The translations under genes were made by a program, and so were the position numbers. A stretch of DNA of 64,000 bases from Epiperipatus broadwayi (Eukaryota; Onychophora; Udeonychophora; Euonychophora; Peripatidae): positions 10,779,160-10,843,159 of the forward strand of contig JAQFVV010012398.1 in NCBI GenBank assembly GCA_028023455.1, in the 5' to 3' direction. Shown piece by piece: positions 24,051 through 36,629 of this stretch (within the stretch, counting starts at the first letter, position 1; each line of letters begins with the position of its first letter). A model generated the notes under the pieces. The model was not told the origin of the DNA, made no database searches, and saw only the letters and a list, made by a program, of their open reading frames with translations.

Positions 24051-25121
24051 AATTAAACATTTAATCTGGATGAGATCTTTTTCATTCAATATTTTTAAAA
24101 AAAATTTAAATTTTATTGAAACATAGTAGCAACCTTGTTATCAACAAACACATATTTTCTAGCTATTTTATTATTTTTAGGATTTCAAAATTGAGCAATT
24201 TCCACTTGCAATAAATCGCTTGGAGTTATCCAATTCAGATTCATAGAGACTTCATGTTTACTGGTACAATACAAAGCTGTCTAAGAACTATTTTACTGGT
24301 TGATACTTTTAACCATAAATTCAATGCCTTTTCAGCTTTTACCAAAAAATTGACTTTAGATATGTTTATTATTTTAAATATTTCAAGAGCACAAAGAAAA
24401 GTATAACACATTGTCTTTTTTTTTTCTAATTATTTCTCTAATAGGTAATCCATTCTTTTTAACATGAGGTATACTTTGGAATATCCTTTTTTCTTTCATT
24501 ACTAAATTGACAAATTTTGATTATATTCTTGAGGAAAGTAGCTTAAAAATTCTCTTAAATTTTATACAACTTTTAGCTTTATGCTTGGAAAATCTTTTAT
24601 TATCTGAAATACTGTACAATATAAAACTTTGGGGCGGGAAAGGTAAACAAAAAAGGTTATAGTTTTGATTTATTTAATGTTACAAACACACAAAAAAAAT
24701 AGAGATTACATTTGCAACATGTGAGAATGTTAGATTTAAGGACAGCAATCCAAGACAAAATCACTAATGCTATAACATAAGTAATGCAAACTTTATGATA
24801 ATTTTAATTGAAGGATTTTTTTTTTTTTTTTTGTAGATAGCATACAATTGAAAAAGCATACATTAATGTGTTAGATATTGTGGCTTCACTTTTTAGCATA
24901 GTAATAATGTGAGTAGTTTTATTATTTATTTATCAATTTGATGAGATTGTGCAGTATAGTGAAAACAAGCAATAGTTTTGGCAAAAAGTTTTGTTGATAG
25001 ACATAAAAAATTATTGATCTTAGATTATTTTACATAAAAACAAGAACAAATAACTCAGACATAATATAAATGAGACATAATATTAATGATAATAGTAACA
25101 ATAGAATTTTCATTTAATTAC
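24051..25121. other. AT-rich sequence, nothing recognised
   Basis: Poly-T and poly-A runs. A slightly more complex stretch at 24180-24300 has no open splice-bounded frame. Confidence 0.4.
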
Positions 25122-25366
25122 CTGGATCAACTGCTTTTGAAGTAATACCAGTTTTACTAGGAAACTGCTTGACAAAAAGATCCCTTTCCATATTTCCACT
25201 AATACTAAAACTTGGAGTAACTGATCTCATAGCTTGTCGGCAAGGGCATTCATCTTTAGAAAAATATCCTACTTTTTTCGGTGAAGGAGTCTGGTTACTG
25301 CTTGATGGTGCAATTTGTACATCTTCACATTTACTTTTCTGTTTATGATATTTCAAGCCATTAGAA
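25122..25366 (-). CDS. Candidate internal exon, unknown Ser/Lys-rich protein
   Basis: On the minus strand the acceptor TTTTTTCTTGTAATATAG precedes 25366 and the donor (CCAG followed by GTAATT) follows 25122. The 245-nt exon is open for 81 codons and carries one base at each end. Sequence features: SNGLKYHKQKSKC at the start, then a Ser/Pro/Lys segment with SSSNQTPSPKK, then SKDECPCRQAM, SFSISGNMERDLFVKQFPSK and KAVDPG. LKYH-x5-C resembles the second half of a zinc finger split by an intron, but the first half (a cysteine pair) is not evident in the preceding candidate exon. G+C and codon use are clearly above background. The start phase fits the end of the 43259-43354 exon if that exon's frame break is corrected. 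Confidence 0.62.
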
Positions 25367-26124
25367 CTATATTACAAGAAAAAAATAATAATAATTTTGG
25401 AAGTGAAATAAAGCAGTATTAATTTGTAAAAACATGTTGCAGAAAAATACATTTATAAAGTCAGCTAGATGATGTTATGAAATCATCAGGTAGATGATTA
25501 TTCAAAAAGATTATCAGAGGAATCTGATAAACAAAATAGGAATCATAAAATGTGTACATTTTTGTTACTGTAAAATAACATCTAAAAAATAATTTCAACA
25601 ACAACAACAAAATAAGCAAGTTGCTGCAACTGAATAATAAAAATTTATAATAATTTTCTATTATGTACTATTGCATATAACAATGTAGTCTAATAATGCT
25701 AAAGCACCTTACTTCATTTGATACATATTTAATAAAAAATTAAAAAATTTAAAAGATAGAAAACTTTATCGAAATAAGTATGCTTTCATAAAGTATGCAA
25801 AACAATGCTTATAAAGACTCAGAAACTTGGAGTACAACCATGATATCATATTCTCTTTTATTGAAAGTACAATATAATTTTTGCTTCAACCAAAATTATT
25901 AGCATTATCTTATCATTTAATATTACAAAAAAAAAAAAAACAATTCCACATTAATTTCATGCAGATGTTTTATAACTCATGAAAATGGATATAAATCAGC
26001 AAATAAAATTATGGTGGCAAAAAAAACAATGTAAATACATAAATAGAAAGATAATCCATTGTTTCATTCCTTGAATGAAGTAATAAGAATAAATTATGAA
26101 TACTAAAGCAAAGAATATTAGAGA
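25367..26124. other. AT-rich sequence, nothing recognised
   Basis: Probable intron. Short A and T runs and no repeats that can be named. Confidence 0.45.
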
Positions 26125-26135
26125 TGTTGTTGTTG

Positions 26136-26214
<79 letters not shown>
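26125..26214. repeat. (GTT)n(ATT)n microsatellite at LINE 5' side
   Basis: About five GTT triplets run into about 25 ATT triplets, directly before the T-rich leader of the LINE. A similar but far longer ATT run ends the element at 30398. Confidence 0.95.
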
Positions 26215-26215
<1 letters not shown>

Positions 26216-26526
26216 GATCTTGTTTTGTATGTATTTTATTTTCTAATGGTTTTATATTTCAATTTTTATTTATTGATTTCTTTTAACTTATTTTTAAGTA
26301 GCCATTTTTATTTTTTATTTTTTGATCTTGTTTTAGAATTTATTTATTTTATCTTTGTTGGAATTTTTTTTTTAATTAATTGATTTATTTTATTCTTTTT
26401 GATTTTTTTTTATATTTACTTTAGATTCTTAATTATCTTACTTTTTAATCTCTGTTGGAATTTTAATTAGTTTTAATTTTATTTTTTGTTTGTTTAGTTT
26501 TAAAACTTAAGGTTTTTATTATTATT

Positions 26527-27404
26527 ATGGATAAATGTAATTCTTGTCATTTAGCTATTGCTTTTGGTGGAAATTTTATAACTTGTCTGGGTTGTAATGG
26601 AAATGTTCATTTTAAATGTAGTACAGTAAGTGAAAAGACATTTAAAAATATGTCATCTACAAATAAAGCATATGGAGGTGTAAAAATTGTAGAGCAGGAA
26701 CTAATTTAAATTTGATATTAAATGATGGATCTAGTTCTGATTCCTTATCTAATTCTTTAGATAATAATTCTAGTCTTGAATAGAAAACTCGATATGCTGC
26801 CTGTTTTACAGAATAATATTGATTCCTTATCTCAATCTTTTGCTAAACTTACTTTAGAACTTGAATTAGTTCAAAATAATATAAAAATATTGATTAGAGA
26901 ATTTAATGAAATGAAAGAAAAAGTAAAAGCACAAGATTCTTTGTTATGCAATTTGCAAAACGAAGTATTTTATTTAAAGCAGCAAAGATTAGAAAACAAT
27001 ATTTATTTAATATTGTTGAAAATATAGCTAAAAAATTAGAATTGTCAGACTTTAATAAAAATTATATTAATTATATTTATAGATTAAAATATGGAGGTAG
27101 TTTTAGGCCTGTAATAAAAGTTAATTTTGTTAGTAAAATGGTAAGAGATTTATTCTTGTTAGGAGGTAAAAGAATTAAATTATATCTATCTGATGTTTTG
27201 CCTATTGCTACAGCTGATAAGTGTATATATTTGAATGAAGATTTGTTGCCTGAAAATAGGAAATTATTTTGGAAAGTTTGTTCAATGGCTAAAAAAAATA
27301 AGTATAGGTTTGTTTGGATTAAAGATGGAAAAATTTGGTTGAGGAAAGATACTGGGGATAGGGCTATTAGGATTGGTTCTGAATCGGATTTGTCTAATTT
27401 ATGA
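26527..27404 (+). pseudogene. LINE ORF1: PHD-like finger, coiled coil, nucleic-acid-binding region
   Basis: Three overlapping frames make one ORF1. First, a PHD-type C4HC3 pattern: CNSCH, CLGCNGNVHFKC, and after a one-base shift WRCKNC at about 26670-26690. Next, a Leu/Asn/Gln-rich heptad stretch (26776-26990) that should form a coiled coil. Last, the segment SFRPVIKVNFVSKMVRDLFL and the block ending DRAIRIGSESDL (27060-27404), which corresponds to the conserved basic region of ORF1 proteins in CR1/Jockey-type elements, thought to bind RNA. Breaks: a shift near 26665, a stop near 26780, and a shift near 26990. ORF1 proteins act as RNA chaperones or packaging proteins in the retrotransposon RNP; this copy is not intact. 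Confidence 0.7.
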
Positions 27405-27446
27405 CATGGATTATCTTTTAAAAATATTGTTACAGAAAAAGATAAT

Positions 27447-30295
27447 TTGGCTATTGAAAATTTTAAGATTTTTCATATAAATATTCGTAGTGTGAGGAAA
27501 CACTTTGATGAGTTGTTAATTCTTTTACATTCACTTGATTATTCATTTGATATTATAATTTTGTCTGAGATCTGGATTAAGGAATGTGAAAAAGGACTGT
27601 ATGAGTTAGAGGGATATACATCAATTATTAATTCTAGAATTAATAATAGGTCAGGTGGAGTTTTAGTTTATTATAAATCAGTGCTTTGTGTGACTTCTAT
27701 TGATGCAGTTTTTGATTCTTCTGAATGTCTTGTTTTAAATTTCATTTTAGGTTCAGACAAATTAATACTTATTGCTCTGTATAGTTCTTGCAGTCATACA
27801 GTTGAAAGCTTTAGTGATGAACTTGGTGATTTGCTTACTAAATTAAATGATAAATTCATTATTCTTGTTGGTGACTTGAACATTGATATTTCTGGTGAAA
27901 TTTCTGTTGCTGCTCAACATTATTTAAATATGCTGTCACTTTTTGGATTTATTCAATGTTTATTTCATCCTACACGTCTTACATCTTCATCATCTTCACT
28001 TATTGATCATGTCTTTGCTAGATGTCCTGAAAATATTCTTTTGAAAACATCTTTTTTGGACTGGTGTCTTACAGATCACAGAGGAAATGTTGTTACTTTT
28101 AAAAAGAATTTTTCTCATAGTAAAAAGTGTTTTAAACTTCTATCTCATGATTGTTTGCAATCCTTAATTACTAAATATGATTGGAATTTAATCTTTGAGT
28201 TGAATGATGTAAATTGTGCATTTTCATTCTTTGTTGACAAGATGAAGGAGTTTATAGATTATTGTTCTTTTATAAAATATATAAAGAAGAAAGATCTGAA
28301 GAGACATGATTGGATTACAAATGAGTTAATATCAAAAGTTAACAGTAAGAATAAATTGTATAAGCTTTTCAAAAGGTTTCCTGCTAATGAAGATTTAAAA
28401 ATTCAGCTAAAAATTCTTGATAAAGAAATAAAGAAAGATATAGTCAAAGCTAAATTGATTTTCTATTCTACTCAAATTGATTCTTTAAAATCAACTAAAT
28501 TAAGCAACTTTTGGACTGTTGTTAAAAAATGTATTTTTAAAGAAGGATTTTCACAAATTTCTAGACTAAAGATTAATGAAATATCTATTGATGTTTTAAA
28601 TAATTCAAAACTAATAGCTGATCATTTCAATCAATATATTGTACATAGTGTGGAATTGTTAATGAATAGTTTTGACAATAATTGCAGTTCTCATGTTTTT
28701 CAATATGAGAAATCTATCCTAAATTCTTTTGTTTTTAAAGAGATTGAAGATTGTGAAATTTTAGATTCTCTTTATAAAATGAGACATAAGAAATGTATTG
28801 GTTTGGATTGTATTTCTGTAAAAATATTAATTGAAAATGTTTCCATTCTTTTACCAATTTTATCTTTTTTATTTAATTCTTCTATTGATTCGGGTATATT
28901 TCCAGATTGTTTAAAATCTGCTGTTGTTACACCTATTTTTAAAAGTGGAGATAAGGAAAGTTTGGAAAACTACAGGTCAATTTCTGTTTTATCAACATTG
29001 TCTCAAATTTTGGAAATGTGTGTAAAAAACAGAATTGTTTTGTTTTTTCAAAAATATAATTTATTTTCAAACAATCAATTTGGATTTTTGCCAGGAAGAT
29101 CTACAGAACTGGCTTTATCTGAACATGTTTCAGTCATCACTGAATCTTTAGAAAAAGGTTACAAAACTATAGGCATTTATTTAGATTTGCGGAAAGCATT
29201 TGACTGTGTTCCACATGATATATTAATAATTAAGCTACACCATTGTGGCATAAGGAGTACTATGCTTGAATGGTTTAAATCTTATTTAAGTAATAGAAGC
29301 CAATTTGTGAAAATTAATAATTTTTTGAGTGATTCTGAAATAATTAGATATGGAGTTCCTCAAGGTTCAGTCCTGGAACCATTGTTATTTACTGTTTATA
29401 TTAATGATCTGCTTGATCTTTCTGTTCATTCTAAAATTTTTTGTTTTGCAGATGATACTGCTTTGGTTACTTCAGCAGTTTCATATAGTTTACTTGAGAA
29501 ACTTGTGAATGAAGATTTATTTAAAATTACACAATGGATGAACAGTAATAGATTACTGCTAAATATTAATAAATGTAATACATAATGTATTCTCTTAAAA
29601 ATATTCCAGCAAAAGACTTGTTAATTCAATTGCCTTATGTTAATAAAACGTCTTGTCAGAAAATTACCAGGACTTCAACAATTTCTTACCTTGGCTTGGT
29701 TTTGGATGAGTATTTACATTGGGATAAACATATTCTTTGGCTTCAAGTAAAATTAAGAAAACTTAATTTTCTTTTTTATAGATTAAGAGATTGTTTGAAT
29801 AAATTTGTCCTATTAAGTATATATAAACAAATTTTCTTAAGCAAACTTTGTTATGGTATAACATTACGGGGTGGCACTGCAACATATTTTTTGAAGTCGT
29901 TGCAAACACTACAAAATTTTACGTTAAGAATTATTTTGTTTAAACCTTTGGATTTGCCAAGACTTGAATTATTTAAGTGTGCTGGAGTTTTAACTATTCA
30001 GTAATTATTTTTAGTGAATATTTTGTGTTATTATATTAAATACAAAAAAATGAATAAAAATAATTCTTCATCAATAATGGTGACTAGATCAAGTGATTTT
30101 GATTTATTATTTGAACCAGTGTACTTTAAAACTCATTGCAGACATCAGAAATGTTATCTTGGTCCAAGATTTTATAACATTTTTATAAGAAACATTGGAT
30201 TTAATGTTAATGACCTATCAAGGAAAACTTTGAGAAAATTCATTATGAACTGGATTATAATTGATGATAATCAAAATTTTTTTATTTCTATTTAA
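27447..30295 (+). pseudogene. LINE ORF2: endonuclease and reverse transcriptase, lightly broken
   Basis: A 712-codon open frame (27447-29585) continues after a frameshift into 29585-30004 and, after a stop, 30014-30295. Endonuclease motifs: HINIRS near residue 10, SEIWI near 40, GDLNID at 142, SLIDHVF near 187, LTDHRGN near 208. Reverse transcriptase motifs: TPIFKSGDKESLENYRSI, QFGFLPGRST near 544, YLDLRKAFDCVPHDIL near 577, YGVPQGSVLEPLLFTVYIND near 635, and the catalytic FADD at residues 667-670. The C-terminal tail has SYLGLVLDEYLHWDKHI and LSKLCYGI. Catalytic residues look present; the main lesion is the frameshift at about 29583 and the stop at 30002. The usual start may be upstream of 27447, since no ATG lies at that point. 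Confidence 0.88.
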
Positions 30296-30397
30296 TTATT
30301 TTATTGTATATTAATGTTTTTTATTTTATTTGCACATGTATTTTTGTTAAGCTCCATGCGTGATTTGTTTATCACAAGGAGATTATATGTTTAATAA

Positions 30398-33150
<2,753 letters not shown>

Positions 33151-33363
33151 CTACAACGCGCTACAATCAAGCAAAGAAATGATCTCAGCACAGGAAAGAC
33201 AGTTTATAAAAGAGTCTGAGTCACCAACACGAAGCCCAGATGATGACCAAAGATTATCCAATGGACTACCATTTAGTACATGCAAAGGAACTTTCTTAAG
33301 AGCAAAAATACTGTGATGTCTCATGACCTGGATTACAAGATGTTGAAAGATGGCTAGACTATG
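33151..33363 (-). CDS. Possible alternative terminal exon or relic
   Basis: A minus-strand frame of about 70 codons ends in TAG at 33151-33153. It has a weak acceptor (TTAATCCAG) before 33363 and higher complexity than its flanks. The translation includes HSIFALKKVPLHVLNGSPLD and SGLRVGDSDSFINCLSCAEI, which looks like real protein. It lies inside what would be the intron between the 43.3-kb and 25.3-kb exons, so it would have to be an alternative 3' end, a separate gene, or a decayed insertion. No database-like motif recognised. Confidence 0.3.
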   Translation of the reverse strand, partial: HSLAIFQHLVIQVMRHHSIFALKKVPLHVLNGSPLDNLWSSSGLRVGDSDSFINCLSCAEIISLLDCSAL

Positions 33364-34279
33364 CTGGATTAACATCCCAAATTATATATATTCTATTTTG
33401 CTTGTTAAATTGGTTTCTTTCTTTTGAAACAGTCAATTCACCCAACCTCCAATTATTCTAGAGGGAAGGGAGTCATCAATTCTATTTTTTTCATTTAATA
33501 ATAAAATTTAGGGGCGGACCCCCAACTTGCTTGCCAATTGGTAAATTAGTCTACTGACTTGAAAGGTGAGACTTTTCTCTTATTTAATATTAAATGCTCA
33601 CACTTTGACAGTTACAATATTTTTTATGTTCAATGTTTGTGTTCAATTAATCTAATTATTAATTATTTGTTATTCGGAATGAATGATTAAATCCTTGGAT
33701 GATTGGTCTGTCCCTTCATAGATTTATATGACATCAGAATAGGTGGGGGATCAGAATATAAGAGCAACCTTCAACAAATTGTCAAATATAATCAGATCAG
33801 ATATTAATGAGCAACTGATATTAGAAGTTTTTGTTAGCAGAGTTAATTGTTAAAAATATGTCTCTATTGTTTATATTGTATTCAATGAAAAGTTAAAATT
33901 GTTAAGTAATAAATTGTTTTTCTCTTCACCAATAAAAATTGTAATTATAAATATGCCTGCTTAGCGCTTTCGAGATTTAGTATTCAAGTTAGAAGGGTGA
34001 ATGACCATCCTTCATAGGAATCAAGGGCATGGATTAGTAAATTGTTAATGAACACAAACAAAGGATGATCATGCCTACACAATTATTAAATTAATCAAAA
34101 CATGTTATTTTTATTATCCAACAATTATAAATGGAAACCATCATCAAAATTAATTTGTTAAATATTAAATTTAATTAGTTGTTTATTATTTGATATTTCT
34201 ATTTTCCAATTAATCACATTATCATCTAGATATGAAATAATCATGCCTTAAAATAGAGTACATGTACATTCTCCCTGAT
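33364..34279. other. AT-rich interval with a GC hairpin
   Basis: Contains GGGGCGGACCCCC near 33512, a short G/C hairpin in otherwise AT-rich DNA. I considered a solo LTR here but found no TG..CA ends with a target duplication. Confidence 0.35.
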
Positions 34280-34349
34280 CTTGAACTCTGTGGAAAAATG
34301 ATGATCAAGGAGAGCTTGAACTCTGTGGGAAAATGATGATCAAGGAGAG
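34280..34349. repeat. 35-bp tandem duplication
   Basis: Two adjacent copies of a 35-bp unit beginning CTTGAACTCTGTGG and ending CAAGGAGAG, with one base difference. Confidence 0.92.
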
Positions 34350-36239
34350 ATGAAGTGGCCATAGTTAGATACACCTCACAAGGAGAATAGTCCACCCATT
34401 ACATATGCTGCTCCAAACTATGGGTCTCGCAAATAAGAGCATGGCAGTATAGACATAATCCCATCATGTGTGGTGTAACCAATCATGGGGGAAAAATCAC
34501 ATCTCCAATCTAGTAAACTTGACTGTCCCTTTTCAATATATTTATATAGTGATTTCAAAATATTGCCTCAAAGACTATGATTTAACAGTGACAGTTTACA
34601 AAAAAAATGATAAGTTTAAAAACAATGAAGAAAAGACAACACAATATCGAAATATCACAAATATGCATACATAATGGAGCAAGAAATCACTATATACATA
34701 TCTAAATTATTCTTAAACATTTCTTTAATTTGTAAAGAATATATTTACAGAATATAATAATAGAATTTGTAAAAAAAAAAAAAAAAAACTTTGGGGACTA
34801 ATGATAAAAATCAGAATTTACCAAGTCCTCCGATGAAGAAAACATTTTATTTTTGTATAAGATATCACATTCTTAGTGATCAAATTTTCATTTAACTATG
34901 CAACAAATTATTCAGTCTAAATATAAGAAATTAGGGATTTTATAACATACATGGACATACCCAAATTAATCTGAATAAAACAAATAGCATATTTAATTTT
35001 AAATAATGTAATTCTTTTGTTATAAGTTAATCCAACTTGTGATTAATAATTAAATAATCAATAATTAATGGCCATACTTCCAAGATAATAATAAAATATA
35101 CAGCTTTACCATAAATGGTAAGGGTACCCTTTCTGACACAATGCAATTTTGCATTGCCATTGATGATGCTGTTCATTTGACTTAAATCCAGTTTTGTGGG
35201 TGTCTATAGCATCTGTTTTCTAGTTTTGCATCAATCATATAGTAAAAACTGGAATTAAAAATAATGATTTTTTTTTTATAAGAATCTCAAGATATCGGTA
35301 TTATATAAAATTATTACAAATGAGATGACACTCAATCCATATCATCATTGATAGTAAGTTTTTTGTTCAGCAAGAGCATATTTATTCTTTTGTATTGATA
35401 TTGAAAATGAAATTTATATTTTGCTTAAGTAACGTTCAAATTTTTTTTATTAAATGCATAGGACGTACAAGAAAGGATATTATATTTTGTTTATATATCC
35501 ATAATTTTATTAACAAAATATTTGTGTAATATTTATTATTTTAAATAAATTCAGATTTAATTTGAAAATATTTACTATCAAACAAGATAAGAGAAATCAA
35601 TAACGTAAGGATGCTTGTGAGAGATTTTAGCATATCGATTTTTTTATTATAAAATGCTAGTGTGTATTTTCTGAAATTTATTTACTTATTATTATTTTTT
35701 GCAAAATGTTTGTATAATATTTATTATATTAAAAGAATAATGCAATTAGATTTATATTTTATTAAAAAAAAATTACTTTTAGAAAAAGACAAGAGACTTC
35801 AATAAAGTATGATTGCAATTTATAATTGTATGAAATACTTTAAATTTTAAATAAAATTTCATTACATTTAACTAATTTGAATAATAATTTATTTAGATGT
35901 TAGAAAGTGATATTTAAAAAACCTAACTTTTTAACTTTAATATTGTTATAAGTGATGCAGTACTGTCCAATAAAAATATATATATATATATATTGATTTG
36001 CATGGTTTTTATATTTGTAAAGTTACAATATTATTTTTTAATAAAAATTTTCACTTGTAAAGTTACATTTCTAAAACATAATTTGAAATTTGCTAAAATT
36101 TTATTAAGTAAATTTTCACAATGTACTATCTTAACCATGAAATCATCATAATAAATATGGATTCTATGTGGAGACATCAGTTTTATGTACTAATCCAATG
36201 AACTTGCAGAGTAGCCGGCATGCATCAAGACATACTCTC
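34350..36239. other. AT-rich sequence with one complex segment at 35095-35225
   Basis: Mostly AT-rich. The piece at about 35095-35225 is more complex. On the minus strand it reads, among other frames, NSIINGNAKLHCVRKGTL then TIYGKAVYF. It has no clear splice borders in that frame, so I treat it as a probable mobile-element fragment rather than an exon. Confidence 0.35.
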
Positions 36240-36360
36240 CATAGTGTTTTTTCTGAAGGTTTGTGATGATGATGTTCTAGCTGTATTTTTATATTGGACT
36301 ATTTCCATCATCTAATATGTGTGTTGAATGTCTTTAGAAAAGTTTGATTTTATTTAAATA
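36240..36360 (+). repeat. Dispersed repeat, single copy form
   Basis: The phrase order GGTTTGTGATGATGATGTTC, CATCTAATATG, GTTGAATGTCTTTAGAAAAG, TTTATTTAAAT is found again, inverted and partly doubled, at 44849-45005. Class unknown; possibly a small non-autonomous DNA element. Confidence 0.6.
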
Positions 36361-36374
36361 TTCCAAATGCATTC

Positions 36375-36618
36375 AACTGTTAGTAATATCACAGCAAACA
36401 GGTTAGTATATGCACCAACTGTTAGTAATACCACAGCAAACAACTGTTAGTAATATCACAGCAAACAGGTTAGTATATGCACTAACTGTTAGTAATATCA
36501 TAGCAAACAGGTTAGTATACGCACTCTCTATAGAGTGATGTTTTTATATGTACTAACTATTAGTAATATCATAGCAAACAGGTTAGTATACACACTCTCT
36601 ATAGAGTGATGTTTTCAC
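36375..36618. repeat. Minisatellite, five copies of about 25-70 bp
   Basis: Five copies of AACTGTTAGTAATATCAYAG followed by CAAACAGGTTAGTATAYGCA. The last two carry an added arm with the palindrome CTCTCTATAGAGTG. Copy 2 lacks the second half, so units have expanded and shortened unevenly. Confidence 0.88.
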
Positions 36619-36629
36619 ATAGGAAACAA

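Larger units (their letters stand above)
26215..30397 (+). mobile_element. Nearly full-length CR1/Jockey-group LINE
   Basis: A non-LTR retrotransposon on the plus strand with a T-rich leader (26215-26526), ORF1 (26527-27404), ORF2 (about 27447-30295) and a short 3'UTR (30296-30397) passing into a TTA microsatellite rather than a poly-A tail. CR1-group elements are known to end in short microsatellite-like repeats, which fits. Only a few frame breaks interrupt otherwise long open frames, making this the youngest LINE in the window. No target duplication is visible, as the flanks are microsatellite on both sides. Confidence 0.9.

Noticed and set aside
26096-26383. 95-codon frame with a poly-Ile stretch
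   Set aside because: Translation of the ATT microsatellite and T-rich LINE leader.
33460-34100. Solo LTR of a retrovirus-like element
   Set aside because: No TG..CA ends, no target duplication and no primer-binding or polypurine site found. The idea rested only on a short GC hairpin and a TATAA-like phrase.
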